From a virus: 20,688 nt of DNA. Made by a program: the position numbers and the translations under genes. Below the pieces are notes generated by a model. That model was not told the origin of the DNA. It did no database searches and was given only the letters and a program-made list of their open reading frames with translations. Shown here piece by piece: positions 7,541-13,658 of this stretch. The stretch is taken from the IMG/VR virus record IMGVR_UViG_3300008516_001652, positions 1 to 20,688 of that record; one strand, given 5' to 3'. Positions within the stretch are counted from its first letter, which is position 1. Each line of letters opens with the position of its first letter.

Positions 7541-8082
7541 AAAAACAATGTACGGCAACCAGTAAACTGTCTGGTGAGAGATGTAAAAATCCAGCTGTCA
7601 AAGGATATGATGTTTGTCGGATGCATGGTGCCAGAGGTGGCGCTCCGAAGAAGAATCTCAATGCCTTAGTGCATGGCTGCTTCGTGGATCGCTTTCTGAA
7701 GGAAGGCGAGGTGGAGATGTTCAATCGCTTCATGGATGGTTTAAAGAACGATATCCCGGACATGAATGAGTCCTCCGATTATGCTATCGCAGTTACGGCA
7801 GGGATGGTATTCATTCGGTTGCAGCGTGCAATCGAAGGGGACGCGCAGCCCAACAGTCTGGATTTCCTTTCCAAGACGTTGATCCGGCACCTGGAAGCAT
7901 TGAAGATCACCAGACATGCCAGGAAGGGAACGGATATTAACCTGCCCAGTCCGGCACAATGGGCGTTGGAATTGATTGAGAAGACAAGACAACGTCAGAA
8001 GGAACTCGATGAAGGGAAAGAGGTACGAAGTCTGCCGGGTGAGGGCTTTGAGATCGAAGATGCCGAGGTCGTGGACGTATGA
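7522..8082 (+). CDS. CCCH zinc-finger-like protein, candidate small terminase subunit
   Basis: The frame gives 186 residues from ATG 7522, or 181 from ATG 7537, which sits in an ATGA overlap with the mini-ORF; ATG 7522 has a GGGA at 7512-7515. Counting from ATG 7537, it begins with C5, C16, C27 and H30 in evenly spaced C-x10-C-x10-C-x2-H, then HGARGGAPKKNLNALVHG. Short zinc-binding N-termini followed by a GAPK.N.NAL.HG segment are common in phage proteins near the terminase, including putative small terminases. The rest is helical, with a charged C-terminus. Position before the large terminase supports a packaging role, although a leftward cassette now separates them. The zinc motif is clear; the terminase role is inference. 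Confidence 0.6.
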   Translation: MPLERMKKQCTATSKLSGERCKNPAVKGYDVCRMHGARGGAPKKNLNALVHGCFVDRFLKEGEVEMFNRFMDGLKNDIPDMNESSDYAIAVTAGMVFIRLQRAIEGDAQPNSLDFLSKTLIRHLEALKITRHARKGTDINLPSPAQWALELIEKTRQRQKELDEGKEVRSLPGEGFEIEDAEVVDV

Positions 8083-8265
8083 TGCAAATCCGGATGCACA
8101 AGGTGGCACGTGTTGGCAAACTGGAGGCGACTTGGAGTGGTTGCTCGACTTTATGCAGTCGGCGAACGTGAGCGATTTGTGATTATCACCTGAACAACGT
8201 GGTGTTTTCTGAAAAATGGAAATAAAGGGTCACATAACACAGGGAATCGGAGGTTGTAAGTCTTT
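8083..8265. other. Gap with possible gene remnant and a short direct-repeat copy
   Basis: No well-supported gene lies here. A 30-codon frame at 8079-8171 begins with ATGA overlap, reading VARVGKLEATWSG. The +1 frame over its second half reads VVARLYAVGERERFVIIT to a stop at 8172-8189. Joined, they look more protein-like than either alone, suggesting a frameshifted small gene, but this cannot be decided by eye. One copy of AAAGGGTCACATAA is at 8224-8237, and a good GGAGG (8249-8253) precedes the ORF at 8266. Confidence 0.3.
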
Positions 8266-8303
8266 ATGAATTCGAGATCGGAGTTGGTGAAAGGGTCACA
8301 TAA
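8224..8303. repeat. Direct repeat AAAGGGTCACATAA (two copies)
   Basis: Identical 14-bp copies lie at 8224-8237 and 8290-8303, 66 bp apart. The second copy forms the left arm of the inverted repeat at 8294-8319. Together they give three occurrences of GGTCACATA within 100 bases. They may be regulator or recombinase binding sites. Confidence 0.7.
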
Positions 8304-8451
8304 GAGCCCGTATGTGACCGTTCTAAGGTCGTCTGCTGGCGGGATTTTGGGAAAGTCAAAATCCAAAGCTCGAAGCACCTTGCAAGGGCAAAGCGAAAAT
8401 GGTGCTCTCGCGGGGGAGCAGGTGTCAAAACTCCGGGAGGAACCGGAATGA
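8266..8451 (+). CDS. Small basic ORF, 61 residues, unknown
   Basis: The ORF starts at ATG 8266 with GGAGG 12 bases upstream (8249-8253, rather distant) and ends in an ATGA overlap with the small membrane-protein gene at 8448. The peptide is Ser-, Lys- and Gly-rich with no recognisable domain (LVKGSHKSPYVTV, GKSKSKARST). The inverted repeat at 8294-8319 lies inside it, so the protein sequence may be a by-product of a DNA site. The coupling to the next gene is the best evidence that it is translated. Confidence 0.35.
   Translation: MNSRSELVKGSHKSPYVTVLRSSAGGILGKSKSKARSTLQGQSENGALAGEQVSKLREEPE
8294..8319. promoter_or_regulatory. Inverted repeat GGTCACATA-N8-TATGTGACC, possible recombination or operator site
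   Basis: Two perfect 9-bp arms flank an 8-base asymmetric spacer (AGAGCCCG). This is the geometry of a tyrosine recombinase core site, and a recombinase gene ends about 390 bases away at 8710. A further copy of one arm sits 66 bp upstream. An operator for a dimeric regulator is an equally good reading from sequence alone. Confidence 0.45.
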
Positions 8452-8588
8452 CATTACTGGTGGGCGTTTTAGTGGTGTTGCTGGTCATCGCTGTGATCTA
8501 CATCCTCGTGGATCGAGTGATGGTGTGGTTGACGAGGCATGGAGGCTTCACAATTCGGATAGAGTCGGTCGATGATAGCGATGAATAA
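8448..8588 (+). CDS. 46-residue single-pass membrane protein, holin-like candidate
   Basis: ATG 8448 has a textbook ribosome site, GGAGG at 8436-8440 with 7 bases spacing, and overlaps the upstream ORF by ATGA. Residues 3-21 are a continuous hydrophobic helix rich in Leu, Val and Ile (LLVGVLVVLLVIAVIYIL). A short amphipathic part with Trp, Arg and His follows, then an acidic end (ESVDDSDE). The lack of charge at the N-terminus and the charged C-terminus suggest one transmembrane span with the tail in the cytoplasm. Small phage membrane proteins of this kind can be holins, antiholins or inner-membrane regulators. The M15 lysin candidate is 3.4 kb away, so a lysis role is only a possibility. 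Confidence 0.6.
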   Translation: MTLLVGVLVVLLVIAVIYILVDRVMVWLTRHGGFTIRIESVDDSDE

Positions 8589-8709
8589 TATGCCACGATC
8601 AATCCTTCGATGTGCCTTAAAAACTCTGCTGGTAAGGGTTTCAAGCATTTTGAACATCACCAATCCATGCCATGCTCATCCAACCGGTCGAGGTGGCTCA
8701 AACCCTTTA
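8589..8709. other. Convergent gap between the membrane-protein gene and the recombinase gene
   Basis: Rightward and leftward transcription meet here. No T-run hairpin terminator is visible. An imperfect inverted repeat, GTAAGGGTTTCAAGC (8632-8646) and GCTCAAACCCTTTAC (8696-8710), with a 49-base interval, ends at the recombinase stop codon. It could be part of an attachment site, whose usual place is next to the integrase gene, or a long-range stem. The core site cannot be fixed without the other end of the prophage. Confidence 0.3.
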
Positions 8710-9594
8710 CTACAGAGTGTCGAGGGCTTCTTCAAGGGACTCGTCGAGCAGGTGTGCATAAACCTGAGTCGTAGTCACAGACGCATGTCCGAGCGCTTGC
8801 TGAACCGCGAGAAGGTTGGACGTGCGGGCGTAAACCGATGTGGCGAACGAGTGCCGCAATGTATGAGGCGTAACTCGCTTGTCAATCCCCGCTTTAGCGA
8901 TCCATTGGTCGAGGCGGCGTTGAACCTGGCGTGTGGTAATCCTGCTCAACAGTTGGCTGAGGAAGAGCGCCTGGTTTTCAACGAATATCTTCCTGCGTTC
9001 ATTCAGATAGCGATGCAGGACGGCTCGCACCTTGGAGTTAAGAAACCTGTGAACGATCTGCCCTCCCTTAGCTCGGATCGTGATCCGCTTCTCAAGCAGG
9101 TTGACATCGCCGATATCGAGGTTGACGAGCTCGGAGAGCCGGATACCAGTGTGAAGAAAGAGGGTGACCATGACCAGGTCCCTATATGCCTGCCATCCTT
9201 TATGTGTTCGGATGGTCTTCAGCAGCATCCGTTTCTCATCCTCGGTCAGATAGATCGGCGGCTTGCGGTTGTTGCGCTTGATGCGAATGCCGGCGGAGGG
9301 ATTGTGGGCGATCATCCCGGTATCCGTCAGCCATCTGAAGAATCCTTTGATGCTGGCTCTTGTGCGGTCGATGGATGTGGGCTGCTTGGGACGACCGTCC
9401 GACTGCATGATAACCGGTTCGCTGAGGAGGAAACGGTCGAGGTCGTTGTGCGTGATGCGTTCGACCTGAATCTCACTTCCCAAGTTGCTGACCAGCAGCC
9501 TCAGGTCGCGTTGATGCGCCCCGATGGTGTGAGGCGAGCGTCCATTGGCGAGCTGGTGTTCCAAAAATTGTGTCACCGCATGTTGGATGGTCAT
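8710..9594 (-). CDS. Tyrosine recombinase, XerC/D-like integrase
   Basis: This 294-residue protein starts at ATG 9594 with a GGAGGAG ribosome site and an ATGA overlap with the upstream gene. Residues 1-90 form a SAM-like core-binding domain, and the catalytic domain follows. Active-site residues are present: R152 (HTGIRLSEL), K176 (AKGGQ), H244 and R247 (HTLRHSF), H270 (LGHAS) and the nucleophile Y279 (TTQVYAHL). There is no extra N-terminal arm-binding domain as in lambda integrase, so it resembles XerC/XerD, integrating or resolving at short dif-like sites. It is the last gene of a leftward cassette inserted among rightward packaging genes. It is probably the phage integrase; dimer resolution of a plasmid-like prophage is the alternative. 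Confidence 0.93.
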   Translation of the reverse strand: MTIQHAVTQFLEHQLANGRSPHTIGAHQRDLRLLVSNLGSEIQVERITHNDLDRFLLSEPVIMQSDGRPKQPTSIDRTRASIKGFFRWLTDTGMIAHNPSAGIRIKRNNRKPPIYLTEDEKRMLLKTIRTHKGWQAYRDLVMVTLFLHTGIRLSELVNLDIGDVNLLEKRITIRAKGGQIVHRFLNSKVRAVLHRYLNERRKIFVENQALFLSQLLSRITTRQVQRRLDQWIAKAGIDKRVTPHTLRHSFATSVYARTSNLLAVQQALGHASVTTTQVYAHLLDESLEEALDTL

Positions 9595-9836
9595 AACTCC
9601 TCCTCGTTCTCCGGTTCCGGATCGTCGATCGGCATCCAGCTCCAGTTGGTCTGGTCGGTGATGAACAATCGGACGGGTTCTTCGACGAACTCGCTGATCG
9701 GAGAGGTCATCCGGCGGTCGCCGATGAGGCTGAATCGGTTGCCAGCTCTGTCGATGAAACCAACGATGAGGAGTGTGCTCATATACCGGAGCGACTTGAC
9801 GGTGGCGACACGCTCTTCTGGTATGTTGTTTTTCAT
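9591..9836 (-). CDS. 81-residue protein of unknown function, acidic C-terminus
   Basis: I choose ATG at 9836 because AGGAG lies 7 bases before it on the minus strand; a longer frame to 9884 has no such site and would overlap the upstream gene. The protein has a compact beta-rich look (STLLIVGFIDRAGNRFSLIGD) and ends in a strongly acidic tail (DDPEPENEEEL). It shows no known motif. Its stop overlaps the recombinase start (ATGA), so the two are probably co-translated. A recombination directionality factor or recombinase partner is possible from position only. Confidence 0.6.
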   Translation of the reverse strand: MKNNIPEERVATVKSLRYMSTLLIVGFIDRAGNRFSLIGDRRMTSPISEFVEEPVRLFITDQTNWSWMPIDDPEPENEEEL

Positions 9837-9852
9837 TGTCTGTCTCCTGTGG

Positions 9853-10080
9853 TTATCGGTGCATTCCGGCGAGCTTACCCTCATCGGCGAGGCTGAGTTT
9901 AGAAAAGTACCCGGACTTGATCCGCACCCAACCGGCAGAGGTCTTCAGTTCGTAACGGGCTGCGATGCGGGACAGCTTGAAGCGGTAGACCTTGCCGTTC
10001 AGGTCTTTCTTCAGGTGTCCGAAGCGGTCGAGCTTCCAGCCCCGGACTTGAGCCCAAGCAATAAATTCTTGTTTCGTCAT
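9853..10080 (-). CDS. Small phage protein, paralogue of the adjacent upstream gene (copy B)
   Basis: This 75-residue basic protein starts at ATG 10080 in an ATGA overlap with the gene before it. The N-terminus (MTKQEFIAWAQVRGWKLDRF, then GHLKK) aligns with the neighbour's MTRDHFISWAESQGYQFDDQ, then GHLLKK. Both continue with a short beta-rich stretch (NGKVYRFKLSRI versus NGVLMRFRIIRG) and an SKLSL/SELNI ending. Proteins of this form occur in many phages without a known role. No catalytic residues or DNA-binding motif are evident. Gene duplication explains the pair. Confidence 0.65.
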   Translation of the reverse strand: MTKQEFIAWAQVRGWKLDRFGHLKKDLNGKVYRFKLSRIAARYELKTSAGWVRIKSGYFSKLSLADEGKLAGMHR

Positions 10081-10337
10081 GAGTTCGTTTCCCTAATAGC
10101 GGGTGTTAAACCCTTGATTAGATTGTCTTTACTGATGTTTAACTCTGACAGTTTACCGTGGCTTATGGATTGCCAGAGGTCTAACTCTTCGTTGTATCGG
10201 GTCTCCTGATGCACGATCCCTCGAATTATCCGGAATCGCATAAGAACACCGTTCGAAAGTTTCTTAAGCAGGTGTCCCTGATCATCGAATTGGTAACCTT
10301 GGGATTCAGCCCAGCTGATAAAATGATCTCGCGTCAT
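10077..10337 (-). CDS. Small phage protein, first gene of leftward cassette (copy A)
   Basis: This 86-residue protein starts at ATG 10337 with AGGAGA about 6 bases upstream on the minus strand. It is related to the next gene: the shared pattern is MT...FI.WA...G...D..GHL.K.L.NG...RF, about 30 alignable positions. Copy A is more acidic and has an extra C-terminal tail (ISKDNLIKGLTPAIRETNS). The role is unknown. It opens the four-gene leftward unit ending in the recombinase. A promoter must lie in 10338-10440, but no good consensus was found there. Confidence 0.65.
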   Translation of the reverse strand: MTRDHFISWAESQGYQFDDQGHLLKKLSNGVLMRFRIIRGIVHQETRYNEELDLWQSISHGKLSELNISKDNLIKGLTPAIRETNS

Positions 10338-10439
10338 GATAATCTCCTGTTCTTACTTGGATTAGGCTTAATAATTGCCGTTCCAACAGTGCAGTTTATG
10401 TGATTGAAAGTCAAGGCAAATGATTATAAATGTGACGTA

Positions 10440-11993
10440 ATGAAGGTGAAAAAGAAGAAAGATTTATCGGCATTATCGCAGCGCGATGAGAAGACGCTTT
10501 TCAGGATTCTGACCGATCCCGTGAAGTGGGGCGAACTGTTTCTACACAACCGGAACGGCAGTTCACGTCGCTTCTGGGATCACCAGAAGGAGGATCTGCG
10601 CTGCCGGTCGAAGAATATCATTCACCAGGACGGACGGGATGTGGGCAAGTCGGTCTGCATCGTCACAGACCTGTTGCACTATGCTTTCACAACCAAGGGT
10701 GGCAGCGGATTAGTGGCTGCTCCGCACCAAGGACATTTGGATACTCTGATCGATGAGTTTGAGTTTCAACTGGGAGAGAATCCCGATCTGATGTCGGCGA
10801 TAGCGATCAATAAGTCAGGTCATGTGGCGATCATCCGCAAACCCTATTTCAAAGCCCAGTTCATATCGGGAACAGTTCTTTACTTCCGACCGGGCGGGGA
10901 CTACGGTAAAGCGTTCCGTTCACTGCACGTCGACCGGGTATGGGTGGACGAAGCTGCCTGGCTTCCAGAACAAGCCTGGCGGGCGGTCAGGCAGTGTCTA
11001 AATGCCGGAGGGCGATTCAGGTTATACTCAAATCCAAACGGGCTGCGGGATACGACTTATTACCGGTTAACGAAAGAAAAGAAGCGTTGGAAGTCATTCC
11101 GTTGGCCGTCATCTCTCAACCCTAACTGGACGGAGGAACGCGAACAGGAGCTGGCGGACTTCTACGGCGGGCGGGATACTCCGGGCTTTCAGCATGAAGT
11201 GCTGGGCGAGCATGGACGACCGTCCTATGGCGCGTTCAACCACGAGCAGTTCAAGCTGTGTCAGAAGGTTTATGATGGTTACCGAGCTGTTCGTATCCCC
11301 GGCGAGGAGCTTTCCGATTGCGACTCCGAAGAGGAGGTCCGGGATCGATTAGACCTGCTGATGTGCCTGGCGCCGGAGGACGGACTGTTCTGGGTCGGTG
11401 CAGATACCGGATATACAAACGATCCATCCGAAGTAACGGTCTGGCGTGAAGACGAGGATGGAGTGTTGAGGCTGGTGTTTCGCCTGCGTGCCGAACATGT
11501 GGCTTATCCTGCACTGGCGGAAGCCATTGCGTTGATCGACCGTTACTACAACCCGCGCGGGATCGGGATCGACAACGGCGGCAACGGGCTGTCGGTGGTT
11601 CAGGATTTGAAGAATCTGGACAAGTTCCGCGGGCAGGACTTCGAGACGAAGGTGCGTGGCTTCGACTTCGGTGGGGCGACGGTTATCGGTTATGATGATG
11701 ACACCAAGCCGGTCCGCAAGCGGACGAAGGAATATATGACCGCCCTGATCAACCGGGCGCTTGCAAAGCGTAAGGCAATCTTCCCCATCGATGACATCGA
11801 CATCGAGAACGAGTTTACCACGCACACTTACACTTTGCAGAACGGACGTGTGGTGTATTCAAAGGGCAACGATCACATCGTGGACTCGACTCGCTGTGCT
11901 TTCCTGCGGCGGGAAATGGAGAAGCTGGAAGGGCTCGATCCACACTATGAAGAAGTCTACGTCGCGCCCATGGCGACGAATCCCATTTTCTGA
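10440..11993 (+). CDS. terL: Phage terminase large subunit
   Basis: The chosen start, ATG 10440, gives 517 residues. The frame can be extended to a TTG at 10404, but neither has a clear ribosome site. The ATPase domain shows a Walker A-like GRDVGKS (65-71), Walker B VDRVWVDEAAW (D170, E171) and a coupling-like LYSNPNG. The RNase H-fold nuclease domain has acidic residues at D322 (VGADTGYTND), D378 (GIDNGGNG) and D482 (DHIVDSTRCA). The protein pumps DNA into the prohead and cuts it. Length and motif order are normal. It is separated from its likely small-subunit gene by the leftward recombinase cassette, which is unusual, since terS and terL are normally adjacent. Confidence 0.93.
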   Translation: MKVKKKKDLSALSQRDEKTLFRILTDPVKWGELFLHNRNGSSRRFWDHQKEDLRCRSKNIIHQDGRDVGKSVCIVTDLLHYAFTTKGGSGLVAAPHQGHLDTLIDEFEFQLGENPDLMSAIAINKSGHVAIIRKPYFKAQFISGTVLYFRPGGDYGKAFRSLHVDRVWVDEAAWLPEQAWRAVRQCLNAGGRFRLYSNPNGLRDTTYYRLTKEKKRWKSFRWPSSLNPNWTEEREQELADFYGGRDTPGFQHEVLGEHGRPSYGAFNHEQFKLCQKVYDGYRAVRIPGEELSDCDSEEEVRDRLDLLMCLAPEDGLFWVGADTGYTNDPSEVTVWREDEDGVLRLVFRLRAEHVAYPALAEAIALIDRYYNPRGIGIDNGGNGLSVVQDLKNLDKFRGQDFETKVRGFDFGGATVIGYDDDTKPVRKRTKEYMTALINRALAKRKAIFPIDDIDIENEFTTHTYTLQNGRVVYSKGNDHIVDSTRCAFLRREMEKLEGLDPHYEEVYVAPMATNPIF

Positions 11994-12004
11994 AAGGATA
12001 TTAA

Positions 12005-12370
12005 ATGGCAAACAAAATCATCAACACACATTTCAGCGACCGTGAGATGGACTGCCATTGCGGCTGCCAGAAGACGGTCTCGTCGGAGCTGCTGGTGCGT
12101 CTGGAGGCGCTGCGGCGCATGCTCGACCGACCGCTGTCGGTTACCTCCGGAGCCCGGTGTGAAACTCACAACCGCGAGAGCGGCGGAAAACCCGGCTCAT
12201 GGCATCTGAAAGGGCTGGCAGTGGATATCTCCTGCGTTGACAGCGAGTTTCGCGGGGAGATCATTCGCCTGGCGGGAATGCTGGGCTTTAATGGAATCGG
12301 GGTGGCGAAAGTCTTTATCCATCTCGATCTGCGACCAGAGGAAGAGAAACGCTGCTTCCTCTACGATTAA
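12005..12370 (+). CDS. M15-type peptidase, candidate endolysin
   Basis: This 121-residue protein starts at ATG 12005 with AAAGGA about 7 bases upstream. It has the Peptidase_M15_3-like pattern: SGARCETHN (R51), then SWHLKGLAVDI with the zinc ligands H67 and D74, and FIHLDLR with H106 and D108. These enzymes cleave D-Ala-containing peptides in peptidoglycan, as endolysins or as virion-associated wall hydrolases. No signal peptide is present, so release would need a holin or delivery with the virion. Four Cys near the N-terminus and at 52 are of unknown meaning. Placement between terminase and portal is common in some phages. Confidence 0.85.
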   Translation: MANKIINTHFSDREMDCHCGCQKTVSSELLVRLEALRRMLDRPLSVTSGARCETHNRESGGKPGSWHLKGLAVDISCVDSEFRGEIIRLAGMLGFNGIGVAKVFIHLDLRPEEEKRCFLYD

Positions 12371-12389
12371 ACTAAACGAGGGAAGAATA

Positions 12390-12674
12390 ATGGTGGAAGA
12401 ACTTCAACCCACGATCTGCGTCCCTGCCGATGGCAATGAGCGGACGGTGTGGGTGGTCGATGAGAACGGCGAGCGGATCAATTTCTTCAATATCATCCGC
12501 TATCCATCTGGGACAATAGTGTTGCTTCAACAGAACGTCCGCGTGGATTTCTGGAAGGAAGATCAGCAGGAGACTTATCAGCTTCCCTGCCTAGCGACGA
12601 TGCTCGTTTTCGCGCCGGGCTCTAAGGACAAACCTGAATCTGCGGAAGTCGTTACCGGACCGGAGTCGTCGTGA
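12390..12674 (+). CDS. 94-residue protein of unknown function
   Basis: ATG 12390 is chosen because it has GAGGGAA a few bases before it; the same frame opens earlier, at 12237, but that would overlap the peptidase gene. The protein looks like a small beta-rich fold (TVWVVDENGERINFFNIIRYP, shown here as residues 17-37, followed by TIVLLQQNVRVDFW). It has no membrane segment and no known motif. The stop overlaps the next start as GTGA. I do not recognise it. Confidence 0.6.
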   Translation: MVEELQPTICVPADGNERTVWVVDENGERINFFNIIRYPSGTIVLLQQNVRVDFWKEDQQETYQLPCLATMLVFAPGSKDKPESAEVVTGPESS

Positions 12675-13210
12675 TTTTATACTTGGACCTTGACGGGGTT
12701 TGCGTTGGTTTCGTAGAGGCTGCATGCCGGGTGCATGGGCGCGATTTCGACGAGGGGAGTTGGCCGGCGGGCGAATACGATATCACCAAGGTGCTGGGCA
12801 TCGGCGATGAGGAGTTCTGGGAAGTTATCCACCGTCAGGGCGTGGAATTCTGGCGCGGACTTGAGGCGTACCCTTGGTTTGAGAGGCTCTACACCGAACT
12901 CCAGCGATTGGGACGCGTTTACTTCGTCACCTCGCCGACGGACAGCTCTCATAGCGCAGCGGGAAAGATGCTGTGGCTTAAAGACAGGTTTGGCAAGGGT
13001 TTCAGGGATTTCACCATCACCCGATGCAAGTATCTGATGAGCGCGTCTCGATGTATTCTTATCGATGACTCGGATCACAACATCGAAGCCTTCGAAAGAC
13101 ACGGTCAGGGTAAGGGGATTCTGTTCCCGCAGAGGTGGAACTCTGCTTATGAACATATCAACGGCGACCGGGTTGACTGGGTCATGGACAGGATTCAACG
13201 ACTCAAATAA
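12671..13210 (+). CDS. HAD-family 5'(3')-deoxyribonucleotidase-like protein
   Basis: This 179-residue protein starts at GTG 12671, overlapping the preceding stop. HAD motifs are in order: motif I DLDGV with nucleophile D6 and acid D8, motif II VTSPT in the strand near residue 90, and motif III/IV KYLMSASRCILIDDSDHNIEA around residues 118-140 with paired Asp. A helical cap lies between motifs I and II. This matches NT5C-type nucleotidases that phages carry, which remove phosphate from deoxynucleoside monophosphates and adjust nucleotide pools. Substrate is inferred from family. Confidence 0.8.
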   Translation: MILYLDLDGVCVGFVEAACRVHGRDFDEGSWPAGEYDITKVLGIGDEEFWEVIHRQGVEFWRGLEAYPWFERLYTELQRLGRVYFVTSPTDSSHSAAGKMLWLKDRFGKGFRDFTITRCKYLMSASRCILIDDSDHNIEAFERHGQGKGILFPQRWNSAYEHINGDRVDWVMDRIQRLK

Positions 13211-13249
13211 TCTTCGAAACATTCAGAAAGACGAGCAGAGGATGATACA

Positions 13250-13594
13250 ATGGACAGAACTATTATTGACATGGACGGTCAGAGCGACATGCCCATCTCG
13301 GAAGCCGCTCTGGAACGGCTGGGTGACAATTCCATTGTCGATGACTTGCACCGGCACAGCAAATTGGTGGCGCCCGACGGGTCGTCTGATCCTGCGCTGC
13401 ATATCAACAACGCCGGGAAGACATGCGGTCTAAAACTGCCAATCGAGACCACTTTGGCTTGCAATGTCGATTACGAGATCGGTGACTTGTTCATCTATCA
13501 CGTTGTTGCGCAGGGAAAATACTACCTCGCCTTCAAGAATGCGGATGGAAGCGCCAAGGCGGCGTTGATGAACAATGATCTAACCTTAACCTGA
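13250..13594 (+). CDS. 114-residue protein of unknown function, possibly structural
   Basis: ATG 13250 follows AGAGGA at about 7 bases. The protein begins acidic and polar (IIDMDGQSDMPISEAALERL). The second half looks like a small beta-sandwich: LHINNAGKTCGLKLP, YEIGDLFIYHVVAQGKYYLAFKN. It might be a head-decoration or fibre-like structural piece given its place just before the portal gene, but no family is recognised. No signal peptide or membrane segment is seen. Confidence 0.55.
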   Translation: MDRTIIDMDGQSDMPISEAALERLGDNSIVDDLHRHSKLVAPDGSSDPALHINNAGKTCGLKLPIETTLACNVDYEIGDLFIYHVVAQGKYYLAFKNADGSAKAALMNNDLTLT

Positions 13595-13658
13595 AATATG
13601 GCGATCGGGTGGGTTGGGTTATAGGCAGGATTCGGCAACTCAAAAGCGGACAGGTATA

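Noticed and set aside
7976-8182. Plus-strand ORF of 68 residues overlapping the end of the zinc-finger gene
   Set aside because: It starts deep inside the other gene and has no ribosome site; only its last part lies outside.
8216-8269. 17-codon ORF starting at ATG 8216
   Set aside because: It is too short, and it contains the direct-repeat DNA element, which explains the sequence better.
8589-8709. Rho-independent terminator between convergent genes
   Set aside because: No GC-rich stem followed by a T-run is present on either strand.
8640-8720. tRNA 3' end as attachment site
   Set aside because: The stretch near GGTCGAGGTGGCTC lacks a T-arm stem, an acceptor stem and CCA.
8572-10209. Plus-strand ORF of 545 residues
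   Set aside because: It is antisense to the recombinase and three small genes that have catalytic motifs, ribosome sites and overlaps; its translation shows no domain.
10338-10439. Divergent promoter pair between the leftward cassette and terL
   Set aside because: Candidate boxes (for example TTGCCG with TATGTG rightward) are too weak to report as sites.
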